This document shows positions 8,491-15,858 of a DNA stretch of 33,023 nt, piece by piece. Position numbers and translations under genes: made by a program. This DNA comes from an uncultured beta proteobacterium (lineage in GTDB: Bacteria; Pseudomonadota; Gammaproteobacteria; Burkholderiales; Burkholderiaceae_C), in the NCBI GenBank assembly GCA_903897925.1, contig CAIUDG010000114.1:1-33023 (forward strand). The letters run 5' to 3'. Under the pieces are notes generated by a model, which was not told where the DNA came from, did no database searches, and saw only the letters and a program-made list of their open reading frames with translations. Position 1 is the first letter of the stretch. Each line of letters opens with the position of its first letter.

Positions 8491-10479
8491 TTACTCTTCC
8501 AGCTTCAGAGTCAGCATGGCACGTCGATCGAAATAGAACTTCCAGTCACCGTCCTGGTAGGGCGCACCAATGTTCTGCAGCGTCAGTGCCAGTTCTGCGC
8601 GGTAGTGCGAAATCCGGAACGGCTGGGCAAAGCGCAAATCGGTGCGCTCCATCGTGAACAACCAGGGATTGGTGGAAATCGACATCAAGGCCACGTTTTG
8701 CGCGGTCTGGTACATCAGCGACAGCTGCTGGCCGGTGTCCAGCGTGTGCATCACGGTCAGTGCTGCCGCATAGTCCGGGGCACTGTGCACGGTACGAAAC
8801 AAATAGGTGCTGCTGGCCGAACTGTCGACCGAAATATGGGTCCAGGTCTGGTTGAAAAATACCTTGGTGGCGTTGTGCGGGGTCCAGTTCAATTGCCACT
8901 CGGCACCGTTGATCTGGTAGTTTTCGCTGTTTACGAACTGGTAGGGCTGCACCCCGACAATTTGCGTATCGGTACTGGCAATACCATCCGAAATGCGTTC
9001 ATTGAAGACGCGCACATCGGCATTCACGCGCGCATCATCCGGCCCAAAAAAATAACCCAGTTCGGTGGAGATCAGTTTTTCCGAACTCACCGAACCGTTG
9101 TTATAGACGTAATACCCGGTCGGGTTGGCACCATTCACATCGTAGTACTGCACCTGTGAATATTTTTCATACGCACTGGGCGGACGGAACGCCGAGCTGA
9201 CCCCGAGCCGCAGCGTATGCCCGGGCAGCAAATGCCAGTTCACCATGATCCGTGGCGAGAACGAATCCCCGCCCAGATCGCTGTGTTCGGCGAGTCCACC
9301 GGCGTTGAGCAACCAGTCGTCGCTCATACGCCACTCGGCGCTGCCAAACACGCGCTGGAAATTCGAGGTCACCTGGTTGAACTGGTCAAACGACGAAGGC
9401 GACACGTCCTGCTCGCGGCTCAACTCGGCGCCAAACACGGTACGCAAACTGGCGCTCTGGCGGGTCGACTGCTGCAGCGTCAGCCGGTCAACATACTCGA
9501 CGCCACTGAAGCTGATATTGGCCATGTAATAAGGCCCCGGCGTCATATAGTTGAACTGGTCCTGGTTCACATTGACGGTATGCGAATAGCTCAGCCCGAG
9601 GTCATTCGAATCATTCAGCGAATAGTGCCAGTCGCCTTGCGCATAGGCAGATCCGATAAAACGCATGCGCGCCGGATTGCCGGCGGTGTCGGTAATATCA
9701 CCACGCCCGGCGGTGACGCCGACGCCACCGGCACGCAGGTCCAGGTCGCTGCCGGGTTGCAAATCCAGGTGCGAGGAAAAATTGACGCGCTCGGTCTGGT
9801 TGGCACCATAGGCTCCACGCAGGCCGTTGTCCGCCGAGCTGTCGGCGCTCAGCCGGTAGCTGGCATTTTCTCCACGCCAGCCGAGCCGCATGCCACGGTC
9901 GGCAATGCCATTTTCGCCATTGGTGATAAACGCTGAAGCGCCGACGGTTTCACGCGGGTCCCGGGAAATAATATTCACCACGCCCAGAAATGCGCGCGCG
10001 CCATAGGTTGCCGAATTGGAGCCACGCAGGACTTCAATGCGCTCTATATCGTCCACCGCCAAGGCCTTCCAGCCAATACCGGCAGAGCTCTCCAGCAGGC
10101 CGGAATACACGGAACGGCCATCGACCAGCACCTGAATCCGGTTCGCATAATCATCGGTGCGCCCGTGGTAGGACGCCATTGGCGCATCGGTTTCGTAAGA
10201 CGTGGTGGTTTGAAAACCCGGCACATAGGCCAGCAGACTAACCACATCGCGGGCGCCCGACATGCGGATGAACTGGCGGTCCAGCACCGTCACAGCGCCC
10301 GGCGTATCGGCCAGCGACTGGGCGATACGGGACACCGAAATAACCGTCGGAACATCCGCCAGAAAGTCGGACTCGGACACCGCCCCCGAGATTGCAGCCG
10401 GCTCCTCACCAGGCAGCTCTGCGGCGTAAACAACCGGCACCACAGAGATGCACCAAGCCAAATATGCAGCGGCCTTCAT
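8491..10479 (-). CDS. TonB-dependent outer-membrane receptor
   Basis: A 662-residue receptor. I chose ATG at 10479 because AGGGAGA sits just upstream and a signal peptide (MKAAAYLAW... ending near VVYAA) begins there. The frame extends upstream to 10590 without supporting signals. The plug (about 45-165) shows TPGAVTVLDRQFIRMSGA, the VPGFQ segment, IQVLVDGRSVYSG and IERIEVLRGSNSATYGARAFLGVVN-type elements, all diagnostic of TonB receptors. The remainder is an aromatic-rich 22-strand barrel. The C-terminus ends in LKLEE rather than the usual terminal Phe/Trp, which is slightly odd. It is first in an operon with a binding protein and a hybrid kinase. No FecI/FecR pair is present, so signalling, if any, would go through the kinase. 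Confidence 0.93.
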   Translation of the reverse strand: MKAAAYLAWCISVVPVVYAAELPGEEPAAISGAVSESDFLADVPTVISVSRIAQSLADTPGAVTVLDRQFIRMSGARDVVSLLAYVPGFQTTTSYETDAPMASYHGRTDDYANRIQVLVDGRSVYSGLLESSAGIGWKALAVDDIERIEVLRGSNSATYGARAFLGVVNIISRDPRETVGASAFITNGENGIADRGMRLGWRGENASYRLSADSSADNGLRGAYGANQTERVNFSSHLDLQPGSDLDLRAGGVGVTAGRGDITDTAGNPARMRFIGSAYAQGDWHYSLNDSNDLGLSYSHTVNVNQDQFNYMTPGPYYMANISFSGVEYVDRLTLQQSTRQSASLRTVFGAELSREQDVSPSSFDQFNQVTSNFQRVFGSAEWRMSDDWLLNAGGLAEHSDLGGDSFSPRIMVNWHLLPGHTLRLGVSSAFRPPSAYEKYSQVQYYDVNGANPTGYYVYNNGSVSSEKLISTELGYFFGPDDARVNADVRVFNERISDGIASTDTQIVGVQPYQFVNSENYQINGAEWQLNWTPHNATKVFFNQTWTHISVDSSASSTYLFRTVHSAPDYAAALTVMHTLDTGQQLSLMYQTAQNVALMSISTNPWLFTMERTDLRFAQPFRISHYRAELALTLQNIGAPYQDGDWKFYFDRRAMLTLKLEE

Positions 10480-10705
10480 CCAGTCTCCCTTGATATCCAC
10501 AAATACCCTTGTATCGAGTCGGATGTTACCTGCATCTGCGAACCCGCAGTTGCGCCGATCCGGTGCGCCAGGCGGTATCGCATAGGGCAATGCTGTTAAA
10601 TATATTCGGATATGGTGAATATTCCCGCTAGTTGCCGTATGACAGTTCGGCTAAACTTTTGCAAAACCGGTCCCCGGGCCAACAATTAATAACACTGGAG
10701 TAGAC
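10480..10705. promoter_or_regulatory. divergent control region between TonB-receptor operon and Cache/MCP genes
   Basis: 226 bp separate two divergently read units. An AT-rich patch around 10595-10625 contains the inverted repeat ATATTC (10602-10607) / GAATAT (10617-10622) with a 9-base spacer, a reasonable operator candidate. Ribosome sites are clear on both sides: AGGGAGA before 10479 (-) and GGAG before 10706 (+). Promoter -35/-10 boxes are not convincing by eye. Confidence 0.4.
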
Positions 10706-11176
10706 ATGTCCCCCCTGAAAATATCCCGTCGCCTGCTGTGCGTCGGACTCAGCGCATCGCTATTCACGCTGGCCGCCTTCGCAGAAGAGCGCGGAACCAA
10801 AGAGGAAGCCAAGGCCATGGTCGATGCGGCCATCAGCCACATCAAGAAAGTCGGCGTGGAAGCCGCCTACAAGGACTTCACCACCGACAAAGCCAACTGG
10901 ACCAAAAAAGACCTGTATGTCTTTGCCATGGACCTGAACGGCAAAATGCTGGCCCACGGTGCCAACGAAAAACTGGTCGGCCGTGACCTGATTAATCTGA
11001 AGGACTCCAGCGGAAAAACCTTTGTCGCCGAAATGATCGCGGTGGCCAAAAAAGGCGGCGGCTGGGTTGATTACGAATGGGCCGACCCACAAACCAAAAA
11101 GGTCGATGGCAAATCCAGCCTGGTGAAGCTCACTCCGGCGGGTGACAACTACGTCGGCGTCGGTATTTACCGCTAA
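10706..11176 (+). CDS. secreted single-Cache-domain protein
   Basis: A 156-residue exported protein. The signal peptide spans about residues 1-26 (MSPLKISRRLL, hydrophobic core, cleavage near AFAEE). The rest is a lone Cache-type sensor: an N-terminal long helix (KEEAKAMVDAAISHIKKVG), then KDLYVFAMDLNGKMLAHGANEKLVGRDLINLKD, the WVDYEWADP strand and a final VGVGIYR strand. This is the PAS-like periplasmic fold used for small organic ligands, but here it has no membrane or signalling domain. GGAG lies 8 bases before ATG. It is followed 70 bases later by an MCP gene on the same strand, so a role as soluble ligand-binding partner of that chemoreceptor is suggested by context only. Confidence 0.85.
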   Translation: MSPLKISRRLLCVGLSASLFTLAAFAEERGTKEEAKAMVDAAISHIKKVGVEAAYKDFTTDKANWTKKDLYVFAMDLNGKMLAHGANEKLVGRDLINLKDSSGKTFVAEMIAVAKKGGGWVDYEWADPQTKKVDGKSSLVKLTPAGDNYVGVGIYR

Positions 11177-11202
11177 TCCGGCCCCCCGGTTTCTGTCCTC
11201 TA

Positions 11203-11231
11203 CCGCAGCACCGCCCTAGCGGCGGCTGCGG
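11203..11231 (+). other. hairpin in the Cache-MCP intergenic gap
   Basis: CCGCAG (11203-11208) pairs with CTGCGG (11226-11231), and CCGCC (11211-11215) with GGCGG (11221-11225). A 2-base bulge and a 5-base loop complete the structure. There is no U-run after it, so it is a weak terminator or attenuating structure between the two genes. It ends 15 bases before the MCP start codon. Confidence 0.5.
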
Positions 11232-11246
11232 GCCACTGCTAGGCTT

Positions 11247-13022
11247 ATGAACTTCTACAAGAACGCTTCCATCGGGATCAAGGTCGGCCTGGCACCCGCC
11301 GTGGCCCTCCTGTCCATGCTGCTGGTTGCCGGCGTCGCCCTGCTCGGCAATGCGCGGGTGCTGGACGCCTTTCATAACGTTACCGACACCAGCGTTCCGC
11401 AAATGCTGCAGGCCAAATCCATGGACGGCGACCTGCGCGAACTGCAGCGACTGATCATGCAAAGTCTGGCCTGGGAAGCGGCGGGCCAGAAAGCCGACTC
11501 GATCAACAAGCTCGACAAAACCATTCAGGACAACCTGGGCCAGTTCAAGCAACGCATCAGCGCCATGCAGGGCCGCAGCAACCTGGCGCCGGAACAGGCG
11601 CAAGCCCTGGAGGCCCTGGGCAAGTCCTACACAATCTACCAACAGACCGCCGGTGAAACTCTGGATCTGAAAAGCAGCGGTGTCGAGACCGCCGCGTCCT
11701 TTGTGTTCACCCTGGATGGCGCCTTCACCGACTGCACCAAGTCGCTGGAATTTCTGCAAAGCTTTGAACAAAAAGGCATGGAGCAGGCCGCCCGGGACGC
11801 GGTGGAGCGCGGCAACCGCAACGCCAGCCTGATTGTTCTGACCGTGCTGTGCGCACTGAGCGCCTCCACCGTGGTGGGCTGGTTCATCCAGCGCGGCATC
11901 ACCCGGGCCCTGGCTGCGGCCGTCAGCGCTGCCGATTCGGTCGCCAACGGCGACTTCACCGTGCCGATTCCCAATGGCTCTGCCGACGCCACCGGCAAGG
12001 TGTTGCAGGCCATGCTGAAAATGCAGGACAACCTGGTGCACCTGATCAGCCAGGTGCGCCAGTCGGCCGACAGCATCGCCAACGCCTCCAGCGAAATTGC
12101 CACCGGAAACTCGGATTTGTCGAGCCGCACCGAAAACCAGGCCAGCGCGCTGCAGCAGACCGCGGCCTCCATGGAGCAACTCAGCAGCACCGTGCGCCAG
12201 AACGCGGCCAACGCGCAAACCGCCAACCAGCTGGCCCTGAATGCGTCCACCGTGGCGGTCAGCGGCGGTGATGTGGTCAGCCAGGTGGTGCTCACCATGC
12301 GCCAGATCAACGACTCCAGCAAACGCATTGCCGACATCATCAGCGTGATCGACGGCATTGCCTTCCAGACCAATATTCTGGCCCTGAACGCCGCCGTGGA
12401 AGCCGCGCGGGCCGGCGAGCAAGGCCGTGGCTTTGCCGTCGTGGCCAGCGAAGTGCGCAGCCTGGCCGGACGCAGCGCCGAAGCGGCCAAGGAAATCAAG
12501 AGCCTGATCTCGGCCAGTGTGGAGCGCGTAGAGCAAGGCACCGTGCTGGTCGACAAAGCCGGCTCGACCATGCAGGAAGTGGTCAGCTCGATCAAGCGCG
12601 TAACCGACATCATGGGCGAAATCAGCAGCGCCAGCCACGCGCAAAGCGACGGTGTGGCGCAGGTCGGCGAAGCCGTCACCAGCCTGGACCGCAGCACCCA
12701 GCAAAACGCCGCACTGGTGGAAGAAATGGCCGCCGCCACCGAGAGTCTGAAAGCACTGGCCAGCGATCTGGTGCAAGCGGTGTCGGTGTTCAAGCTGGTC
12801 GAATCGGCGCATACCGTGCTGGCGACCCGCAAGCCCAATGCCAAACCGTATCCCGCCGCGGCCGAGCGCCGGGCTTCCGGAGCCAACCGCGGCGCCCAGG
12901 CGCGCAGCAGCGCGCCGCGCCCGGCACCGGCCAAACCGGCCCAGGTGGTGGATGCCAAAGTGATTGCACCAGCCAGCACCGCCAGCACAGCCAGCGCCGA
13001 ACAGGAATGGGAAGACTTTTGA
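11247..13022 (+). CDS. methyl-accepting chemotaxis protein with C-terminal CheR/CheB tether
   Basis: A 591-residue class I chemoreceptor. TM1 is near 11-33, followed by a helical periplasmic domain of the four-helix-bundle type (about 34-190), TM2 near 192-213, HAMP (about 214-266) and a long cytoplasmic coiled coil. The conserved signalling tip starts at Asp369 ([20 protein letters not shown], then [19 protein letters not shown]). A Pro/Ala-rich flexible tail ends in EWEDF, matching the pentapeptide that docks the CheR methyltransferase and CheB methylesterase. It lies downstream of the free Cache protein on the same strand. It runs convergently into the next gene, with only four bases between the stops. 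Confidence 0.95.
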   Translation: MNFYKNASIGIKVGLAPAVALLSMLLVAGVALLGNARVLDAFHNVTDTSVPQMLQAKSMDGDLRELQRLIMQSLAWEAAGQKADSINKLDKTIQDNLGQFKQRISAMQGRSNLAPEQAQALEALGKSYTIYQQTAGETLDLKSSGVETAASFVFTLDGAFTDCTKSLEFLQSFEQKGMEQAARDAVERGNRNASLIVLTVLCALSASTVVGWFIQRGITRALAAAVSAADSVANGDFTVPIPNGSADATGKVLQAMLKMQDNLVHLISQVRQSADSIANASSEIATGNSDLSSRTENQASALQQTAASMEQLSSTVRQNAANAQTANQLALNASTVAVSGGDVVSQVVLTMRQINDSSKRIADIISVIDGIAFQTNILALNAAVEAARAGEQGRGFAVVASEVRSLAGRSAEAAKEIKSLISASVERVEQGTVLVDKAGSTMQEVVSSIKRVTDIMGEISSASHAQSDGVAQVGEAVTSLDRSTQQNAALVEEMAAATESLKALASDLVQAVSVFKLVESAHTVLATRKPNAKPYPAAAERRASGANRGAQARSSAPRPAPAKPAQVVDAKVIAPASTASTASAEQEWEDF

Positions 13023-13026
13023 GGTC

Positions 13027-13239
13027 TCAGGACTCCACCGGGCTCCAGCCCGCGTGGGGGTCATTCTTGTCGATTTCATGCTCCCATTTGGTACCGCAAA
13101 CCCGGCAGGTATAGCGCGTTGTCACGATCAGCCCCTGGCCCCAGTCTTCCTGAAACGTGTCTCCTCGCTCCAGCGCGTGGTGGCCAATCGCATGGCTCTT
13201 ACCCTGCTCAATTTGCGCGCATGGTTTGCACATCGGCAT
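13027..13239 (-). CDS. small zinc-ribbon-like protein of unknown function
   Basis: A 70-residue protein starting at ATG 13239, chosen because a near-perfect AGGAGG lies 5 bases upstream; the frame extends further upstream to 13314 without such a site. Two Cys pairs, C4-x2-C7 and C45-x2-C48, suggest a zinc ribbon, with a Trp/Thr-rich strand segment (GLIVTTRYTCRVCGTKWEHE) between them. It is likely cytoplasmic, with no signal peptide. Its stop is four bases from the stop of the convergent MCP gene. I do not recognise a named family. It could be a nucleic-acid-binding or stress-related zinc-binding protein, but nothing in the sequence decides this. Confidence 0.75.
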   Translation of the reverse strand: MPMCKPCAQIEQGKSHAIGHHALERGDTFQEDWGQGLIVTTRYTCRVCGTKWEHEIDKNDPHAGWSPVES

Positions 13240-13266
13240 AAACACCTCCTGTAAACATCGACGACC

Positions 13267-13283
13267 GCCCGACAATATCGGGC
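13267..13283. other. short perfect hairpin upstream of the zinc-ribbon gene
   Basis: GCCCGA (13267-13272) and TCGGGC (13278-13283) flank a 5-base spacer, about 28 bases before the ATG at 13239. There is no T-run on either strand. It is a possible operator or 5' UTR structure. The rest of 13240-13473 contains only a second weak hairpin (GCCGG/CCGGC, 13455-13471) near the 3' end of the Aer-like gene. Confidence 0.3.
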
Positions 13284-13473
13284 ACGGCCCTGGCTCCCTG
13301 TGGCGATTGTTCACAAGCCTGCAGTTATTAAGCCCTTAGCCCAAAAACGCCTTATCAATGGGGCAGACTTTGGCTACCGGCGTGTCACGCCATGGTGCCT
13401 TGTGTCGGCAGCGCTGTCCAGCGCGCGGCCCTGCATTTCGCCACCAACGCGACTGCCGGCGGACTACCGGCGC

Positions 13474-15021
13474 TCAGTGGGCAAATACGTTCACCGCACC
13501 CAACAGGCGCTGCGCCTGTTCGCTCATGGCCTGCGCCGCAACGCTGCTTTGCTCCACCATGGTGGCATTTTGCTGCGTCAGCATATCCAGCTGGTCCACT
13601 GCCTGCGCCACTTGCGCAATACCTTGCGCCTGCTCCCTGGAAGCATTGGCGATTTCGCTGATCAGGGTGCTGACGTCGCCCACCTTGGATACCAGATCGG
13701 CCATGGTCTGGCCCGAGTTCGCCACCAGTTGCGCCCCGGCCTCGACCCTGGCCACCGAGTCACCAATCAATGACTTGATTTCCCTGGCTGCATCTGCCGA
13801 ACGACCGGCCAGGCTGCGCACCTCGGACGCCACCACGGCAAAGCCGCGCCCGGACTCGCCGGCGCGGGCCGCTTCCACAGCGGCGTTCAGGGCCAGAATA
13901 TTGGTCTGGAACGCGATCCCGTCAATCACGCTGATGATGTCCACAATCTTGTTGCTCGACGCCGACATCTGGTGCATGGTGCTGGTCACCTTGGACACCG
14001 ACTCCCCGCACCCCAGGGTGGCCGCAGTGGCCGCCGCCACCAACACACTGGCGCGCTGTGCGGCATCGGAGTTTTGCTGAATCGTGGCGCTTTGCTGCTC
14101 CATCGCGGCGGCTGTCTGTTCCAGGCTGGATGCCGCGTGCTCGGCGCGTCCGGACATCTCATGGTTGGCCGCCGCAATCTGTCCGCTGGCCACCTGCACG
14201 CTGCTGACCTGCTCCTGCACATCGGCCAGCAGCGCCTGCAGGTTCAAACCGGCCTGGGTGATGGCGCGCGCGATCTGACCAATTTCATCGCAGCGGTTCA
14301 GCCGCACATCGTCACACGGCCCGCCACTGGCCACCTGCCGAGCCTGGCGCTGCAGGCGTGCCAGCGGCGCGGTAATCTGGGACTCGATAAACCAGTTCGT
14401 CAGCAATAGCATGGCCCCGGCAACACCCGCCACCAGCGCCAGCGCCCTAGCATCCAGGCCAGCCGCATACAGGCTGCCGCCCAGCGCCATGGCCGTCAGC
14501 AGCAACGGCAGGCGCACGCGCCAGGCCACCGGCAACAGCTGCAGTGTGCTGCGCCAGCGCAGCAACCCGGTATGCACTACCAGTCCCCGGTAAAACGCCA
14601 GACTGCCGGCTTTTCCGGACTTGAATTTTCGGTAGAGGGCATCGGCGGCCTGCACTTCATCGCGCGCCGGCTTGGTCCGTACCGACAAATAGCCCGTCAG
14701 CCGGCCCTTTCGGACCATTGGTGCGGCGTTGGCACGGACCCAGTAATGGTCCCCGTTGTAGCGCCGGTTTTTTACCAGTGCCGACCAGGAACGCCCCTCT
14801 TTAAGGGTGCGCCACATATCGGCGAACGCCTGTTCCGGCATGTCGGGATGGCGCACCAGATTGTGCGGCTGGCCCTGCAACTCTTGCACCGAAAAGCCGC
14901 TGGTGCGGATGAACGCCGCATTCGCATAAATAATGTTGCCGTGCACGTCGGTGGTCGACAGCAGCGTATCGGTGTCGGGAAAATCAAATTCGTTTTGACT
15001 GACCGGGAGATTGCTTCGCAT
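13474..15021 (-). CDS. Aer-like PAS-containing chemoreceptor
   Basis: A 515-residue receptor resembling the energy/aerotaxis sensor Aer. The N-terminal cytoplasmic PAS (about 15-115) has [13 protein letters not shown], then [13 protein letters not shown] and [14 protein letters not shown], features of the FAD-binding Aer PAS. A hydrophobic membrane region (about 165-210) is followed by HAMP-like and signalling-helix segments. The MCP tip [20 protein letters not shown] and [19 protein letters not shown] is intact. No CheR-docking pentapeptide is present; the protein ends in NVFAH. I chose ATG 15021 because the homologous start MRSNLPVSQ is typical and AGAGGG lies upstream; GTG 15048 and ATG 15042 are alternatives. 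FAD binding is inferred from similarity. Confidence 0.92.
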   Translation of the reverse strand: MRSNLPVSQNEFDFPDTDTLLSTTDVHGNIIYANAAFIRTSGFSVQELQGQPHNLVRHPDMPEQAFADMWRTLKEGRSWSALVKNRRYNGDHYWVRANAAPMVRKGRLTGYLSVRTKPARDEVQAADALYRKFKSGKAGSLAFYRGLVVHTGLLRWRSTLQLLPVAWRVRLPLLLTAMALGGSLYAAGLDARALALVAGVAGAMLLLTNWFIESQITAPLARLQRQARQVASGGPCDDVRLNRCDEIGQIARAITQAGLNLQALLADVQEQVSSVQVASGQIAAANHEMSGRAEHAASSLEQTAAAMEQQSATIQQNSDAAQRASVLVAAATAATLGCGESVSKVTSTMHQMSASSNKIVDIISVIDGIAFQTNILALNAAVEAARAGESGRGFAVVASEVRSLAGRSADAAREIKSLIGDSVARVEAGAQLVANSGQTMADLVSKVGDVSTLISEIANASREQAQGIAQVAQAVDQLDMLTQQNATMVEQSSVAAQAMSEQAQRLLGAVNVFAH

Positions 15022-15100
15022 CGGAGACTTGCCCTCTGCCATCCACACGTGGTGAACGGTTCATAACGATCCGACCGCAGTACACGAACGCAGCCAGATC

Positions 15101-15127
15101 AAAAAATGAGACGGGGGTAAGGTCTCA
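15101..15127 (-). terminator. Rho-independent terminator of the kinase-ANTAR operon
   Basis: On the minus strand TGAGAC pairs with GTCTCA around a 9-base loop (15107-15127) and is followed immediately by six T (15101-15106). It lies about 115 bases past the ANTAR regulator stop at 15241 and ahead of the Aer-like gene. The stretch 15128-15240 shows no gene. Confidence 0.7.
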
Positions 15128-15240
15128 AGGAAAACCGAATACCCGCACATGGATATTCGATCCGGTAAATAGCGTCTACAAAACAGTTCAGAATGATAAC
15201 GGCTTTTGCCGCTTCTCCAAAGCACAAAACGCGCCAGCAT

Positions 15241-15858
15241 TCACCTTGCACACGCTGATTCATGGCTTTCCACCATGCCCTGTGCCAGCTCCGCAAGCTT
15301 GATACGCTGGTTTCTGGCGGCGTTGCGCAAAAGCGCAAAAGCGTCCTGCCGGCCCAGCCGGTGCTGCACCATCAGCAGGCCTACCGCCACGCTCACGTGG
15401 CGCTCCACCGCCAGCGCATTTTGCAATTGTCGGGTTCGATCCTGCAGCGCACGCAACTCCCTGGCCCGCAACAGTGCAGCTTCGATGGTCGGCACCATTT
15501 GTGCCACATCCATCGGCTTCACCATATAGGCCAGCGCACCGGAACCGGTCGCGGCAGCGACGCTCCTGGCATCGCCATAAGCACTCAGCATGACGAACGG
15601 CAAGTGCTCGAATTCATGCAGCCGCTCGGCCAGTGTCAGGCCGTCGGTATTCGGCAGCTGGACATCCAGAATCGCCAGGTCCGGTCGGGCGCCCGAGGAC
15701 AGCAGCGACTCGGCCTCCTGTGCCGAGTCGGCCGTGCTGACCTGATAGCCGGCGGCACGCAGTCCACTCGACAAGGTAGACAGTATCAAGCGGTCATCAT
15801 CCACCAGCAACAGGTGGGGCGGCGCAGACAAATCGGCCTTGTTCATTACCTTGTTCAT
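15241..15858 (-). CDS. response regulator with ANTAR RNA-binding output
   Basis: A 205-residue regulator. The receiver (about 14-130) has the LLLVDDD acidic pocket, phospho-acceptor Asp65 in AILDVQLP, LSAYGD, and the conserved Lys in MVKPMD. A coiled-coil linker (about 132-155) leads to a C-terminal ANTAR domain (VAVGLLMVQHRLGRQDAFALLRNAARNQRIKL). ANTAR regulators bind paired hexaloop RNA hairpins to prevent termination, so the output is RNA-level. The start ATG shares its A with the TAA of the upstream kinase (TAATG at 15858), indicating coupling. An in-frame second ATG at 15846 lies in a repeated ATGAACAAGG segment. The HisKA_2 kinase next to it is the obvious phosphodonor, as in EutW-EutV-type systems. 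Confidence 0.93.
   Translation of the reverse strand: MNKVMNKADLSAPPHLLLVDDDRLILSTLSSGLRAAGYQVSTADSAQEAESLLSSGARPDLAILDVQLPNTDGLTLAERLHEFEHLPFVMLSAYGDARSVAAATGSGALAYMVKPMDVAQMVPTIEAALLRARELRALQDRTRQLQNALAVERHVSVAVGLLMVQHRLGRQDAFALLRNAARNQRIKLAELAQGMVESHESACAR

Noticed and set aside
10652..10680. Possible flagellar sigma-28 promoter (TAAACTTT) before the Cache gene
   Set aside because: The -35-like box fits, but the expected GCCGATAA at the right spacing is absent.
11130..13079. 649-codon open frame opposite the MCP gene
   Set aside because: It is a long antisense frame typical of GC-rich coding DNA; its Gly/His/Gln-rich composition and lack of motifs contrast with a clear MCP on the other strand.
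15099..15338. 79-codon frame between Aer-like and ANTAR genes
   Set aside because: It overlaps the end of the ANTAR gene out of frame and runs across the predicted terminator; no ribosome site.
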